Below are positions 17,295-27,800 of a stretch of DNA of 64,000 nt, one piece after another. The position numbers and the translations under genes were made by a program. The DNA comes from Acuticoccus yangtzensis (GTDB lineage: Bacteria; Pseudomonadota; Alphaproteobacteria; Rhizobiales; Amorphaceae), in the NCBI RefSeq assembly GCF_001927245.1, contig NZ_MJUX01000007.1, positions 124,001 through 188,000 of the forward strand, read 5' to 3'. Under the pieces are notes generated by a model that searched no databases, was not told the DNA's origin, and saw only the letters and a list, made by a program, of their open reading frames with translations. Within the stretch, counting starts at the first letter, position 1; every line of letters starts with the position of its first letter.

Positions 17295-19289
17295 TTGACC
17301 ACCCCCCTCGCCCCGCCTGCCGCCGTGCCCGGCGAGCGTCCGCCCCTCACGGGGCCGGTGGACCCGGCCGAAACGTTCGGCCCGGCAGCCCGCGCCGCCC
17401 TCCTCGCCGTCACCGCGGCGGGGGTGGCGCTGGTCGTCTACCAGCTCTTCAACTTCAAGACCTTCGGCGTCATCATCGAGGGGCGCTATCTCTACGCCCT
17501 CGGCACGCTCTTCCTCGCCGCCGCCTACATCGTCTTCCGGGTCGACGGCTTCAAAGGCGGGCGCGTTCCGTGGTTCGACTGGGTGGGCGCGGCGCTGGCT
17601 CTCGCATCGGGCGGCTACCTCGTGGCGACGGCGGGCATCAACCTCGCTGAGGCGTGGGAGTTCGCTGCGCCACCCGCCGCGCAGTGGGTGGCGCTCCTCT
17701 TCATCGCCCTGGTGCTGGAGGCGACGCGGCGGGCGGGCGGATGGGTGCTGTTCGCCATCGTCACCATGTTCGCGGCCTACCCCACCTTCGCCGGCCACGT
17801 GCCGGACCCCTTCTCGGGCTTCCAGTCGCTCCCCATGGAGGCGGTCGCCTACCACGTCTTCTCGTCCGAAAGCGCGTTCGGCATCCCGATGAAGGCGTTC
17901 GGCGGCCTCGTCATCGGCTTCATCGTCTTCGGCGCTGTGCTGCAACGCACCGGCGGCGGGCAGTTCTTCAACGACTTCGCCATGGCGCTCGTCGGCCAAT
18001 ATCGCGGCGGGGCCGCCAAGGTGTCGATCTTCGCGTCCGGCTTCATGGGGTCGATGTCCGGCTCGGTGATCTCCAACGTCCTCACCACCGGCGCGGTGTC
18101 GATCCCGGCGATGAAGAAGACCGGCTTCTCCGCCAACACCGCCGCGGCCACAGAGGCCTGCGCCTCCACAGGCGGCGTCCTGATGCCGCCGATCATGGGC
18201 GCGACGGCCTTCGTCATGGCCTCCTTCCTGTCGCGGCCTTATGTCGACATCGCGGTGGCGGCGGCGATCCCGTCACTCCTCTTTTATTTCGGCCTCTTCG
18301 CGCAGATCGACGCCTACGCCGCGCGGCGCGGCCTCTCCGGCATCCCGCGGCCGGACCTGCCGCGCCTCGCCGCCACCATGAAGGAGGGCTGGCTCTACAT
18401 CTCCGTCTTCGCGCTCCTCATCTTCATGATGATCGGCCTCAGGATGGAGACGGCGGCACCCTTCTACGCGACGCTGCTGCTTCTCGCGGTCAACCAGGTC
18501 CTGCCGCGCCACAGGCTGACGCTGAAGGGCGCGGCCAACCTCGTCGTCGGCGTCGGGACGGCGCTGGCGGAGCTCGTCGCGGTGCTGCTCGGCGTCGGGC
18601 TCATCGTCGGCGCCTTCTCGGCGACGGGGCTCGCGGGCACGCTCGTCAACGAACTCGTCTTCATCGCCGGGGACAACGTCTTCGTGCTGCTCCTCATGGG
18701 CGCGCTCACCGCCTTCGTCTTCGGCATGGGGATGACGGTGACGGCCTGCTACATCTTCCTCGCCGTGGTGCTGGCACCGGCGCTGGAGCAGGGTGGGCTC
18801 AACGTCCTCGCCGTCCACCTCTTCATTCTCTACTGGGGGATGGTCAGCTACATCACCCCGCCGGTGGCGCTCGGCGCCTTCACCGCCGCCACCTTGGCGC
18901 GCGGCAATGCCATGAAGGCCGGGTTCGAGGCGATGCGCCTCGGCAGCGTCATCTACATCATCCCGTTCTTCTTCGTCCTCAACCCGGCGCTCATCGGCGA
19001 GGGGTCGACGGTGGACGTCGCCGTCACCCTGGTGACCGCGCTCATCGGCGTCGGCTTCATCTCCATGGCGCTGCAGGGCTACGTCTCTTTCGCGGGGCCG
19101 CTGAAGGGGGCGAGCGGGGCGGCGCTGAGGGTGCTCCTCTTCGTGGGCGGCCTGTTCTTCGCGGTGCCCGAGGTGGCGGCGCTCGGCCTTTCCCACCTAG
19201 AGCTTTCGGCGATTGGCCTTTGCCTCTCCATCCTGCCAATTTTGCACGCGCGGCAGGCGGGCGCGCCGCTGCGGCGGGCGCTCGCCTGA
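17295..19289 (+). CDS. TRAP transporter permease, fused small and large subunits
   Basis: Inner-membrane TRAP permease of 664 residues in which the 4-TM small subunit (about residues 35-190) is fused to the large 12-TM subunit (DctM part), the usual form for TAXI systems. Conserved large-subunit blocks include GGGQFFNDFAMALVGQYRGG, SGSVISNVLTTGAVSIPAMK and GGVLMPPIMGATAFVMASF. The first start is a TTG at 17295, 13 nt after the receptor stop, without a clear Shine-Dalgarno; GTG at 17325 is an alternative. It uses an ion gradient to import the ligand delivered by the TAXI receptor. Confidence 0.93.
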   Translation: MTTPLAPPAAVPGERPPLTGPVDPAETFGPAARAALLAVTAAGVALVVYQLFNFKTFGVIIEGRYLYALGTLFLAAAYIVFRVDGFKGGRVPWFDWVGAALALASGGYLVATAGINLAEAWEFAAPPAAQWVALLFIALVLEATRRAGGWVLFAIVTMFAAYPTFAGHVPDPFSGFQSLPMEAVAYHVFSSESAFGIPMKAFGGLVIGFIVFGAVLQRTGGGQFFNDFAMALVGQYRGGAAKVSIFASGFMGSMSGSVISNVLTTGAVSIPAMKKTGFSANTAAATEACASTGGVLMPPIMGATAFVMASFLSRPYVDIAVAAAIPSLLFYFGLFAQIDAYAARRGLSGIPRPDLPRLAATMKEGWLYISVFALLIFMMIGLRMETAAPFYATLLLLAVNQVLPRHRLTLKGAANLVVGVGTALAELVAVLLGVGLIVGAFSATGLAGTLVNELVFIAGDNVFVLLLMGALTAFVFGMGMTVTACYIFLAVVLAPALEQGGLNVLAVHLFILYWGMVSYITPPVALGAFTAATLARGNAMKAGFEAMRLGSVIYIIPFFFVLNPALIGEGSTVDVAVTLVTALIGVGFISMALQGYVSFAGPLKGASGAALRVLLFVGGLFFAVPEVAALGLSHLELSAIGLCLSILPILHARQAGAPLRRALA

Positions 19290-19351
19290 CCGATGGTGCC
19301 GCCGCCCCCCACCGACGCCGTGCCCAGCCCTGCCAGGCCGGGCGACACACT

Positions 19352-19381
19352 GGAACGACCGACCATGGAACGACCGACCGT
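19352..19381. repeat. 15-bp tandem repeat x2 spanning a start codon
   Basis: GGAACGACCGACC(A/G)T occurs at 19352-19366 and 19367-19381. The first copy runs into the likely ATG (19365) of the bifunctional beta-oxidation gene, and the second gives a possible GTG start at 19380. Confidence 0.85.
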
Positions 19382-21455
19382 GACAGACCCCATCGTCATC
19401 CTGGAGCGCGAAGGCCCGGTGGGGCTGATCGGCCTCAACAATCCGCCCGTCAACGCCGCCTCCCACGCGCTGCGCGTCGGCCTCCGCGATGCGCTCCACG
19501 CCTTCCTGGAGGACCGCGAGGTGCGCGTGATCGCCGTCTACGGTGTCGGCCGCAGCTTCGTCGCCGGGGCCGACATCCGCGAGTTTCAGACCGGCCGCAA
19601 GCCGCCCCTTCTCTCCGACCTCATCACCGAGATCGAGGGGATGGAGAAGCCCGTCGTCGCCGTCTGCCACGGCAATGCGCTGGGGGGCGGGCTCGAGCTG
19701 GCGCTCGGCTGCCACGCCCGCGTCGCCCTCCCCGGCCTGAAGGTGGGCTTTCCGGAGGTCGATCTCGGCCTGTTGCCGGGCGCGGGCGGCACGCAGCGCA
19801 CGCCGCGCCTCGTCGGCCTGAAGGCGGCGCTGGACCTCATCCCGACGGGCAAGCGCATCACCGGCGAGGAGGCGGTCGCCATCGGCCTCTTCGACACCGC
19901 GTCCACCGCCGATCCGCGCACCGCCGCGCTCGGTGCCGCTCACGCCGTCATCGAAGGTGCGCTGCCGGCCCGCCGCACGCGCGAGCTCGACGCCGACATC
20001 GACCCCGCGCTGATCGAGACCGCCAAGGCGAAGGCGGCGAAGAAGGGCCACTTCACCGCGCCCCAACGCGCGATCGAGGCGGTGGCCGCTGCGGCGCTGC
20101 CCATCGACCAGGGGCTGGCCGAAGAGGTGCGCCTCTTCAAGGAATGCATGGAGGACCCGCAGCGCGCCGCCCTCGTCCAGGCCTTCTTCGCCGAGCGCGC
20201 CGTCGCGAAGATCCCCGAGAAGGACGCCGCGCCGCGCAAGGTGGACCACATCGCCGTCATCGGCGGCGGCACCATGGGGTCGGGCATCTCCACCGCCGCC
20301 TTGATGGCGGGGCTGAAGGTCACGCTGATGGAGGTGAGCGCGGAGGCGCTGGCCCGCGGCAAGGGCACCATCGAAAAGAACCTCGGCGGCGCCATGAAGC
20401 GCGGCAAGCTGAGCGATGCCGCCCACGCCGCAGCGCTGACGGCGCTCAACACCACCACCGACCTCTCCGCGCTGGCCGAGGCCGACCTCGTCATTGAAGC
20501 CGTGTTCGAGGACATGGAGGTGAAGAAGGACATCTTCCGCCGCCTGGACGCGGTGATGAAGCCGGGCGCCGTGCTCGCCACCAACACGTCCTACCTCGAC
20601 GTCGACGCCATCGCCGCCGAGACGAACCGGCCCGGCGACGTCCTCGGCCTGCACTTCTTCTCTCCCGCCCACATCATGCGCCTTCTCGAGGTTGTGGTTG
20701 CGCAGGAGACGCTGCCGGAGGTCACCGCGACCGGCTTCGCCCTCGCCAAGCGGCTCGGCAAGGTGGGCGTGCGCGCGGGCGTATGCGACGGGTTCATCGG
20801 CAACCGCATCCTCGCCCACTATCGCAAGGTGGCCGACTATCTGGTGCTGGACGGCGCCGCGCCGCAGGAGATCGACCGCGCGCTCGAGGACTTCGGTTTC
20901 GCTATGGGGCCGTTCGCGGTCGCCGACCTCGCCGGCCTCGACATCGGCATGATGACGCGCAAGCGCCTCGCCCCCACCAGGGACCTGCGCGAGCGTTATA
21001 GCCCGATCCCCGACCGCATCTGCGAGCGCGGCTGGTTCGGCCGCAAGACCGGCCAGGGCTACTACCTCTACGGCGACCGCGAGGGGCCGAACCCGGCCGT
21101 CGCCACCATCATCGACGAGGAGCGCGCCAAGGCCGGCATCACCCCGCGCGAGATCACCGACGGCGAGATCGTCGACCGCTACATGACGGCGATGATCGCC
21201 GAAGGGGCGCGGGTGCTTGAAGACGGCATCGCGCTACGCCCGGTCGACATCGATGCCGCCTTCCTGTTCGGCTACGGCTTCCCGCGCTTCCGCGGCGGGC
21301 CGATGTTCTATGCCGACACCATCGGCGCGGCCGAGCTCGTCAGGCGCATCGAAGCCTACGCCGAGGAGGACGATTTCTTCTGGCGCGTTCCGCCGCTTCT
21401 GGCCCGCATGGCGGCGGACGGCACCACCTTCGCCGATCTCAACGAAAGGGGCTGA
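19365..21455 (+). CDS. 3-hydroxyacyl-CoA dehydrogenase / enoyl-CoA hydratase (FadJ/PimF-like)
   Basis: Bifunctional beta-oxidation enzyme of 696 residues. The N-terminal crotonase domain shows [28 protein letters not shown] with one catalytic glutamate, and [19 protein letters not shown] with the second. The NAD-binding domain starts near residue 290 ([14 protein letters not shown]). Two C-terminal dehydrogenase domains follow, with [15 protein letters not shown] and [14 protein letters not shown]. Its position before two acyl-CoA dehydrogenases matches pimF in pimelate-degrading bacteria, but chain-length and dicarboxylate specificity are inferred. The TGA overlaps the space just before the next ATG by two bases of separation. 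Confidence 0.93.
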   Translation: MERPTVTDPIVILEREGPVGLIGLNNPPVNAASHALRVGLRDALHAFLEDREVRVIAVYGVGRSFVAGADIREFQTGRKPPLLSDLITEIEGMEKPVVAVCHGNALGGGLELALGCHARVALPGLKVGFPEVDLGLLPGAGGTQRTPRLVGLKAALDLIPTGKRITGEEAVAIGLFDTASTADPRTAALGAAHAVIEGALPARRTRELDADIDPALIETAKAKAAKKGHFTAPQRAIEAVAAAALPIDQGLAEEVRLFKECMEDPQRAALVQAFFAERAVAKIPEKDAAPRKVDHIAVIGGGTMGSGISTAALMAGLKVTLMEVSAEALARGKGTIEKNLGGAMKRGKLSDAAHAAALTALNTTTDLSALAEADLVIEAVFEDMEVKKDIFRRLDAVMKPGAVLATNTSYLDVDAIAAETNRPGDVLGLHFFSPAHIMRLLEVVVAQETLPEVTATGFALAKRLGKVGVRAGVCDGFIGNRILAHYRKVADYLVLDGAAPQEIDRALEDFGFAMGPFAVADLAGLDIGMMTRKRLAPTRDLRERYSPIPDRICERGWFGRKTGQGYYLYGDREGPNPAVATIIDEERAKAGITPREITDGEIVDRYMTAMIAEGARVLEDGIALRPVDIDAAFLFGYGFPRFRGGPMFYADTIGAAELVRRIEAYAEEDDFFWRVPPLLARMAADGTTFADLNERG

Positions 21456-21456
21456 C

Positions 21457-22644
21457 ATGGACCTCTCCTTCACGCCCGAAGAAGAAGCCTTCCGCGCCGA
21501 GGTGCGGTCCTTCCTGGCCGAGAAGCTCCCTGCCGACATCGCCGAGAAGGTGAAGACCGGCAAGGAGCTGACCAAGGCCGATCACGAGCGCTGGCAGGCC
21601 GCCTTGGAAGAGCGCCACTGGTACGCCACCACCTGGCCGAAGGAGGCGGGCGGCCCCGGCTGGACCCCTGTCGAGCGGCACATCTTCGACGAGGAGGCGG
21701 CGATGGCGCATGCGCCGCGCATCGTCTCCTTCGGCGTCCACATGCTGGGTCCGGTGCTCCTGAAGTTCGGCACCGAGGCGCAGAAGGCGCACTATCTGCC
21801 GAAGATCCTCAGCCAAGAGCATTGGTGGTGCCAGGGCTATTCGGAGCCGGGCGCAGGGTCCGACCTCGCGTCGCTCAAGACCCGCGCGGTGAAGGACGGC
21901 GACACCTACGTGATCAACGGGCAGAAGACGTGGACGACGCTCGGCCAGCACGCGGACCACATCTTCTGCCTCGTGCGCACGGACCCCGCCGCGAAGCCGC
22001 AGGCCGGTATCAGCTTCCTCCTCGTCGACATGGCGACCCCCGGCATCGAGGTGCGTCCGATCAAGCTGATCGAGGGCGGGCACGAGGTGAACGAGGTCTT
22101 CTTCACCGACGTTCGGGTGCCGGCGGACAACCTCGTCGGCGAGGAGAACCGCGGCTGGACCGTTGCCAAATATCTCCTCACCCACGAGCGGACGGGGATC
22201 GCTGGTGTGGGCTTCTCCAACGAGGCGCTGGCGCGGCTGAAGCGGCTGGCGCGGGAGACCAAGCGCGGCGGCAAGCGGCTGATCGACAACCCGCTGTTCG
22301 CCGCCCGCATGGCCGAGATCGAGATCGACCTTGAGGCCATGAAGGTCACCAACCTGCGGCTGCTCTACGAGGCGCAGAAGAACGGCGCCCCCGGTCCGGA
22401 AACATCGATGATGAAGATCAAGGGCACCGTGATCCGCCAGGCATTGAACGACCTGGCGCGGCGCGCGCTGGGGCCTGCGGCGGCGCCCTTCCCGTCCGAG
22501 GATATCGAGGGCAACGCCGCGCTGGTGGCGCCCGAGCATGCGGGCGCGGCGGCCGCCTACTTCAACAACCGCAAGATCTCGATCTACGGCGGCTCCAACG
22601 AGATCCAGCGCAACATCCTCGCCAAACAGGTGCTGGGTCTTTGA
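21457..22644 (+). CDS. acyl-CoA dehydrogenase, PimC-like large subunit
   Basis: FAD-dependent acyl-CoA dehydrogenase of 395 residues. Blocks visible are WWCQGYSEPGAGSDLASLKT (FAD and substrate binding), VINGQKTWTTLGQHADHIFC, and near the C-terminus ISIYGGSNEIQRNILAKQVL. The glutamate used as base in short-chain enzymes (YEG) is a glycine here (YGG), so the base must come from another position, as in other subfamilies. N-terminal sequence and length resemble the pimeloyl-CoA dehydrogenase large subunit. The start is ATG 21457 with AAAGGGG upstream; it follows the previous stop by one base. Confidence 0.92.
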   Translation: MDLSFTPEEEAFRAEVRSFLAEKLPADIAEKVKTGKELTKADHERWQAALEERHWYATTWPKEAGGPGWTPVERHIFDEEAAMAHAPRIVSFGVHMLGPVLLKFGTEAQKAHYLPKILSQEHWWCQGYSEPGAGSDLASLKTRAVKDGDTYVINGQKTWTTLGQHADHIFCLVRTDPAAKPQAGISFLLVDMATPGIEVRPIKLIEGGHEVNEVFFTDVRVPADNLVGEENRGWTVAKYLLTHERTGIAGVGFSNEALARLKRLARETKRGGKRLIDNPLFAARMAEIEIDLEAMKVTNLRLLYEAQKNGAPGPETSMMKIKGTVIRQALNDLARRALGPAAAPFPSEDIEGNAALVAPEHAGAAAAYFNNRKISIYGGSNEIQRNILAKQVLGL

Positions 22645-22678
22645 TGGTGCGCGCTGTGAAGATGGGCGGACTCTGACG

Positions 22679-23770
22679 ATGGATTTCGAGATCGCGGACG
22701 ACCGGCGGATGCTGGCCGACACCCTGTCGCGCTGGCTGGCGGAGGAATATCCGTTCGCCCTGCGCACCGCCGCCGCCTACGAGGCGCCCTTCCACCGGCC
22801 CGACAAATGGGCCGACCTCGCCGAGCTGGGCGCTCTGATGGCGCTCGCCCCAGAAAGCCGGGGCGGCTTCGGCGGCACGGGGTTCGACGTGACGACCGTG
22901 TTCGAGGAGATCGGCCGCGCCCTCTGCCCGGAGCCCGTACTGCCGCAACTGATGGCCGTCCGGCTTCTGATGGCCTCGGGCGTGGATGTGGTGGGTGACG
23001 AGTTGGCGGGCGCGCTCGACGGGACGGTGCGCTATGCTGTCGCACTGGGCGAGCTGGGCGCCCCCTACGCGCTGGATGACATCGAGACACGCTATGCCGC
23101 GGGCACCGTGTCGGGCCGCAAGAGCGTCGTCTACGGCGCGCCGGGGGCGGACCGCATCCTCGTCGCGGCACGGGGCGATGACGGGCGGCTGGCGCTCGCC
23201 GAGGTGGACGGCGCCGCCGCCGAGATCGCCGCCTACGGGATGATCGACGGAGGCCCCGCGGGCGAGGTCTTCCTCGACGCGGCCCCCGCCCGCCTCGTCC
23301 TCGCCGACGCCGCCGGGGCGCTGCAGGACGCGCTCGACTGGGGCGCGCTCGCCCTGTGCGCCGAGGCGGTCGGGGCGATGGACCACGCCTTCAAGGTGCT
23401 GATCGACTACCTGAAATCGCGCAACCAGTTCGGCCGGGCTATCGGCGATTTCCAAGCGCTGCAGCACCGCGCGGTGGACCTTTCCATCGAGATCGAGCAG
23501 GCGCGGTCGATCACCATCCTGGCGGCAAGCCGCATGGGGACGCCCGCCCAGTCCCGCACAAGCTCGATGGCGAAAAATCTCATCGGACGTGCGGCAAAAA
23601 TGACAGCCGAGGAGACGATCCAGATGCACGGCGGCATCGCCATGACCTGGGAGTATCCGATCTCTCATTATGCCAAGCGGCTCATCATGTTGGACGCGCA
23701 GCTCGGCGATACGGATTTCCATTTGGAACGCGTCATGCGCCTCGCGGGGCCGGGCGATTTGGCCGCATGA
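22679..23770 (+). CDS. acyl-CoA dehydrogenase, PimD-like small subunit
   Basis: Second acyl-CoA dehydrogenase, 363 residues and more diverged. It keeps the C-terminal helical FAD domain (KSRNQFGRAIGDFQALQHR, ETIQMHGGIAMTWEYPISHY) but its middle beta domain is degenerate and lacks a clear SEP-type FAD block. This combination of one canonical and one diverged partner is what pimeloyl-CoA dehydrogenase and related heteromeric dehydrogenases show, so a complex with the preceding protein is likely. It begins 34 nt after that gene. Confidence 0.9.
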   Translation: MDFEIADDRRMLADTLSRWLAEEYPFALRTAAAYEAPFHRPDKWADLAELGALMALAPESRGGFGGTGFDVTTVFEEIGRALCPEPVLPQLMAVRLLMASGVDVVGDELAGALDGTVRYAVALGELGAPYALDDIETRYAAGTVSGRKSVVYGAPGADRILVAARGDDGRLALAEVDGAAAEIAAYGMIDGGPAGEVFLDAAPARLVLADAAGALQDALDWGALALCAEAVGAMDHAFKVLIDYLKSRNQFGRAIGDFQALQHRAVDLSIEIEQARSITILAASRMGTPAQSRTSSMAKNLIGRAAKMTAEETIQMHGGIAMTWEYPISHYAKRLIMLDAQLGDTDFHLERVMRLAGPGDLAA

Positions 23771-23854
23771 GCTATATCTCCCGGTTGCCGGACCGCTGAG
23801 AACGCTCCATCCTACCCGTTCACACGCCGATCCCGGCTCTGGGAGGACGTCCCG

Positions 23855-24436
23855 ATGCTGCCCATCCTCTACCAAGCGCGTATCGCAAGCCCGCTCGGGC
23901 GCCTGCGCCTCGTTCATGATGAACAGCATCGCATCCGCGCCCTCGACTTCGACGATTATGAAGGCCGGATGCTGCGGCTCCTGCGCCTGCATCTCGGCCG
24001 TCCGGGCGAAGACTTCACGTTGATGGACGGCAAGGCCGACCCCGCCTTCGGCGACGCACTGGGCGCCTACTTCTCCGGCGACCTCACCGCGCTGGACACG
24101 TTGCCGACCCACACCGGCGGCAGCCCCTTCCAGCGCACGGTGTGGGAGGCGCTGCGCACCATCCCCGCCGGCCGCACGATGAGCTATGGCGAGCTGGCAT
24201 CGGCGATCGGCAAACCGACGGCGGTGCGCGCCGTGGGCCTCGCCAACGGCGCCAATCCGATCGCCATCATCGTGCCGTGCCACCGTGTCATCGGCGCCAA
24301 CCACTCGTTGACCGGCTACGGCGGCGGGCTGGAGCGCAAACGCTGGCTCTTGGCGCACGAGGGCGTGCTCCTCAACACCGGACCGGTCACCTTCCCCGCC
24401 GGCGCCGCGCTCCCCTACGAAGCCGCCCTGCCGTAA
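23855..24436 (+). CDS. ogt: methylated-DNA-[protein]-cysteine S-methyltransferase
   Basis: Suicide DNA-repair protein removing methyl from O6-methylguanine, 193 residues. The helix-turn-helix region and active site are intact: GSPFQRTVWEALRTIPAGRT, YGELASAIGKPTAVRAVGLAN, and the acceptor Cys142 in IVPCHRVIG. An N-terminal domain of about 85 residues precedes it, as in Ogt, without the Ada regulatory domain. It sits 84 nt after the acyl-CoA dehydrogenase gene and converges on the betA gene. Confidence 0.95.
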   Translation: MLPILYQARIASPLGRLRLVHDEQHRIRALDFDDYEGRMLRLLRLHLGRPGEDFTLMDGKADPAFGDALGAYFSGDLTALDTLPTHTGGSPFQRTVWEALRTIPAGRTMSYGELASAIGKPTAVRAVGLANGANPIAIIVPCHRVIGANHSLTGYGGGLERKRWLLAHEGVLLNTGPVTFPAGAALPYEAALP

Positions 24437-24526
24437 CCGAACGCTACCGGCCCGCGGGCGACCACGTGGCCCGCACCGTCTTCCGCGATGGGGCGCCATC
24501 CCGGCTGGCATGCGCACGGCCGACGG

Positions 24527-26188
24527 TCAGCGGTCCGACGTCTCCCAGCGCGGGTTGATCCACGGCGCGGCATCCACCGGGGCCAGCGGCGTGCGGCCCA
24601 GGATGTGGTCCGCCGCCTTCTCCCCCACCATGATCGACGGGGCGTTGATATTGCCGTTGGTGATCTGCGGGAAGATCGACGAGTCCACCACCCGCAAGCC
24701 GTCGACGCCGATCACCCTGCATTCGGGATCGACCACCGCGCCGGGATCGTCCGCCCGCCCCATCCTGCAGGTGCCGCAGGGGTGGAAGGCGCTTTCGGCG
24801 TGCGCGCGGATGAAGCCGTCGATCTCGTCGTCCGACCGCACCGCGGTGCCCGGCTGGATCTCCTTGCCGCGGTACGAGTCGAAGGCGGGCTGGGCGAAGA
24901 TCCCGCGCGCGATCCGCACGCAAGCGCGAAAATCGCGCCAATCCTCCTCACGCGACATGTAGTTGAAGAGGATCCGCGGCGCCTCGTGCGGGTCGGCGCT
25001 CTTCAACGTCACCGCCCCGCGCGACGGCGAGCGCATCGGCCCCACGTGGGCCTGAAAGCCGTGCCCCTCGGCAGCCGCCTTGCCGTCATAGCGCACCGCC
25101 ATCGGCAGGAAGTGGAACTGGATGTCGGGGTAGCGCACCCCGGCGGCTGAGCGCACGAAGGCCGCACTCTCGAACTGGTTGGAGGCGCCGAGGCCGGTCT
25201 TGAAGAACAGCCACTGTGCGCCCGCCCACGCTTTTCCGAAGAGATTCCAGTGCCTGTAGAGGGTGATCGGCTGCGTCGAAGCCTGCTGCACGTAGACCTC
25301 CAGGTGGTCCTGCAGGTTGGCGCCGACGCCGCGCCGGTCCGCCACCACAGGGATGCCGTGCTCGGCCAGATGCGCCGCGGGGCCGATGCCGGAGAGCATC
25401 AGGAGCTTGGGCGAGTTGATGGACGAGGCGGCCAGGACCACCTCCCGCCGCGCCCGCACGACCGACACGCGCCCGCCGCGTTCCACCTCCACCCCCGTCG
25501 CGCGCCCGTCCTTTATGACGATCCGCCGGGCGAGGCCACGGATCAGCGTCAGGTTGGGGCGCTTCAGGGCCGGCTTCAGGTAGGCGTTGGCGGTGGACCA
25601 GCGGCGGCCCTTCCACACCGTCTGCTCCATCGGCCCGAAGCCCTCCTGCTTCTCGCCATTATAGTCGGCGGTGAGTTCGAACCCCGCCTGGCGCCCGGCT
25701 TCCACGAACGCGCCGAAGAGCGGGTTCGTGCGCGGCCCTCGGGTGACGTGGAGCGGCCCGTCCGTGCCGCGCCACGCGGGATCGCCGCCGTGGCCGCCCT
25801 CGTGCCAGTTCTCCATCCGCTTGAAGTAGGGGAGGACGTCGGCATAGGCCCAGCCGGCGGCGCCCATGTCGGCCCAGGTGTCGAAATCGGCGGCGTGGCC
25901 GCGCACATAGACCATGCCGTTGATGGAGGACGACCCGCCGATCACCTTGCCGCGCGGGGTGGCGAGACGCCGCCCGCCCAGATGCGGCTCCGGCTCGGAC
26001 GCGAAGCCCCAGTCATAACGCGCCATGTTCATCGGATAGGACAAGGCGGCGGGCATCTGGATCAGCGGCCTGGCGTCGGTGCCGCCATATTCCACCACCG
26101 CGACGCTGTGCGCCCCGTCTTCGCTGAGGCGCGCCGCGAGGGCGGATCCGGCAGACCCCGAACCCACGATGACGAAATCGGCGTCCAT
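24527..26188 (-). CDS. betA: GMC-family choline dehydrogenase-like oxidoreductase
   Basis: FAD-dependent alcohol oxidoreductase, 553 residues. The dinucleotide motif [14 protein letters not shown] begins near residue 8. The GMC signatures [16 protein letters not shown] and [16 protein letters not shown] are present, and the catalytic histidine block [14 protein letters not shown] with the terminal [17 protein letters not shown]. The presence of betI upstream in the same direction supports choline to betaine aldehyde oxidation, but no betB or betC is adjacent, so other alcohols remain possible. The start ATG 26188 is 45 nt after the upstream stop. Confidence 0.85.
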   Translation of the reverse strand: MDADFVIVGSGSAGSALAARLSEDGAHSVAVVEYGGTDARPLIQMPAALSYPMNMARYDWGFASEPEPHLGGRRLATPRGKVIGGSSSINGMVYVRGHAADFDTWADMGAAGWAYADVLPYFKRMENWHEGGHGGDPAWRGTDGPLHVTRGPRTNPLFGAFVEAGRQAGFELTADYNGEKQEGFGPMEQTVWKGRRWSTANAYLKPALKRPNLTLIRGLARRIVIKDGRATGVEVERGGRVSVVRARREVVLAASSINSPKLLMLSGIGPAAHLAEHGIPVVADRRGVGANLQDHLEVYVQQASTQPITLYRHWNLFGKAWAGAQWLFFKTGLGASNQFESAAFVRSAAGVRYPDIQFHFLPMAVRYDGKAAAEGHGFQAHVGPMRSPSRGAVTLKSADPHEAPRILFNYMSREEDWRDFRACVRIARGIFAQPAFDSYRGKEIQPGTAVRSDDEIDGFIRAHAESAFHPCGTCRMGRADDPGAVVDPECRVIGVDGLRVVDSSIFPQITNGNINAPSIMVGEKAADHILGRTPLAPVDAAPWINPRWETSDR

Positions 26189-26233
26189 GATGGTCCTGTT
26201 GGTCGCGCCAGTCGGCGGCGGATCGCGGGGCGG

Positions 26234-27640
26234 TCAGAGGGTGACGGCGAGAGGGCGGAAGGCTTCCGCGCCGCCCGGCTCACCGAGGATGAGACGCGCC
26301 CAATCCTCGCGGAACCGGGTGGCGATGCGTGCGGCGGCGGGGTCGGCACCGGCGGCGGTCAGGTCGGGATAACGCACGACGCCGGTGAGGACCGCGGTGC
26401 CGTTGGCGTCGAGCATCACGTCGAGGCCGATGACGCGCGGCACGAAGGCGGTGCTGATGGCGTGGACCTTGCCCCAGAACCCGGCCTTGCCGAGCCGGCC
26501 GACGAGTTGACCGGCGAGCGTCGCCAGTCGGTCGTCGAGCCCGGAGAGGCGCCCCTCCGGCTCCAACGCCTCCAGCGGGATGACCGCATCGCGCCCCATG
26601 ACGAGTTGCCCGCCTGTGCGGCGCGATCCGGCGAGGGCGACCGGGCTCGCCGCGGGCCGCATGTGAGGGTTCACGCCGAAGGGGCTCACGGCGGGGGCCG
26701 CCGCGGCTGCGCCGGAAGGCGGCGTGGCGGCGGCGAGCGTGACGATGCCGCCGCGCCACAACAGGGCCGTGTCGCCCGGCGCGCCGGGGGTCTTGAGGAA
26801 GAGCCGCAGCGAGACGGAGCGTCCGGCGTTGAGGAGCGGCGTGTCGACCACGCCGATGAGGCCCGCATCCACCGCCGCCGCGCGCAGACCCGCGAAGGGG
26901 TGCGCGTCGTATTTCATCCAGAAGAGGATGGCGGCGGTGCGGTCGGCGTGGATGCGCAGCGTCCCGTCCATGTCGTTCCCCGCCCCGGCCTCGACACCGA
27001 GAAGGCGGGCCCGCAGCGCCGCCATAGGCCCCTCCGAGCGCGCGATGATCGACCGTGCGAAGGCGAGGTCGCCGAGGACGGCCGCCGTGTCCGCCGCCAG
27101 TGCCATCAGGTCCCAGCCGGGCTTCAGCACCGTGCCTTCGAGGAATTTCACGAGCGCGCCTTGATAGTCGCCGGCCTGGCGCAGGCAGTAGCCGAGATTG
27201 AAGGCGATGAGCGGGGTCGGCCCCTCCTTCCACAGCGGGTCGAGCACCGCGACGGCACCGGCGAAGTCCTGCACGGCGGCGAGTGCCCCGGCGTGGAGCA
27301 TGGCGACGTCTGCCCGGCCCGGATGGGCGGCCGCCAGCGCGGCGGCGCGGCGGTGCGCGGCCTGCGGGTCCGGGGCGAGAAGGCGCGCCGTGGCGGCGAT
27401 GGCGCCGGTGATCTCGTCGGCCGCGTCGCCCTCCCCCCTCGCGGCTCGTCGGGCGGCGGGTTCCCCTGTGGCGGCCGGCGCGGAGGCCGGCGCGGGCGCG
27501 GCGGCCGGGGCGGACTGCACGGCCCCGTGCGCCGGTCCACTCGCAGCGGAAGTTGAGCGCGGGCCAGGCACAGCGGTCGGTGTTGTCTCAACGTGTGCGG
27601 CGGCTTCGGCGGCGTTGGTCTCGTCGGGCATCTGGCTCAA
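26234..27640 (-). CDS. unknown protein with TPR-like middle region
   Basis: 468 residues, function not recognised. An Ala/Pro/Thr-rich N-terminus of about 75 residues is followed by helical repeats resembling TPRs (around LHAGALAAVQDFAGAVAVLD and IAFNLGYCLRQAGDYQGALV). A C-terminal globular part contains GLDVMLDANGTAVLTGVVRY, a strand-turn-strand that recalls ATP-grasp or tubulin-tyrosine-ligase ends; the nucleotide-binding parts are not evident. It lies between betI and betA on the same strand, 45 nt before betA, so co-expression with choline oxidation is likely. The GTG/ATG start at 27640 or 27631 is uncertain. Confidence 0.6.
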   Translation of the reverse strand: MSQMPDETNAAEAAAHVETTPTAVPGPRSTSAASGPAHGAVQSAPAAAPAPASAPAATGEPAARRAARGEGDAADEITGAIAATARLLAPDPQAAHRRAAALAAAHPGRADVAMLHAGALAAVQDFAGAVAVLDPLWKEGPTPLIAFNLGYCLRQAGDYQGALVKFLEGTVLKPGWDLMALAADTAAVLGDLAFARSIIARSEGPMAALRARLLGVEAGAGNDMDGTLRIHADRTAAILFWMKYDAHPFAGLRAAAVDAGLIGVVDTPLLNAGRSVSLRLFLKTPGAPGDTALLWRGGIVTLAAATPPSGAAAAAPAVSPFGVNPHMRPAASPVALAGSRRTGGQLVMGRDAVIPLEALEPEGRLSGLDDRLATLAGQLVGRLGKAGFWGKVHAISTAFVPRVIGLDVMLDANGTAVLTGVVRYPDLTAAGADPAAARIATRFREDWARLILGEPGGAEAFRPLAVTL

Positions 27641-27800
27641 GAGGGGTTACCCGCCGGGCCGAGGGCCTCGGGGATGGTTTTCGACGGCAGTACATGGAGC
27701 GGCTCGGCCCGGTCGGGACGCAGGGCGGGAACGAGCGTCCCGAGGCGGCGTGTCATCCGCCTGATCATCGGCCCTGTCATCGGCATGGGCGCATCTCCCT

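Noticed and set aside
23767-23799. 10-codon frame overlapping the end of the second acyl-CoA dehydrogenase gene
   Set aside because: It overlaps the stop with ATGA but encodes only ten residues with no conservation signal visible.
25250-27556. A 768-codon + strand frame opposite betA and the TPR-like gene
   Set aside because: Antisense shadow of betA and its neighbour with no motif; high GC content explains the lack of stops.
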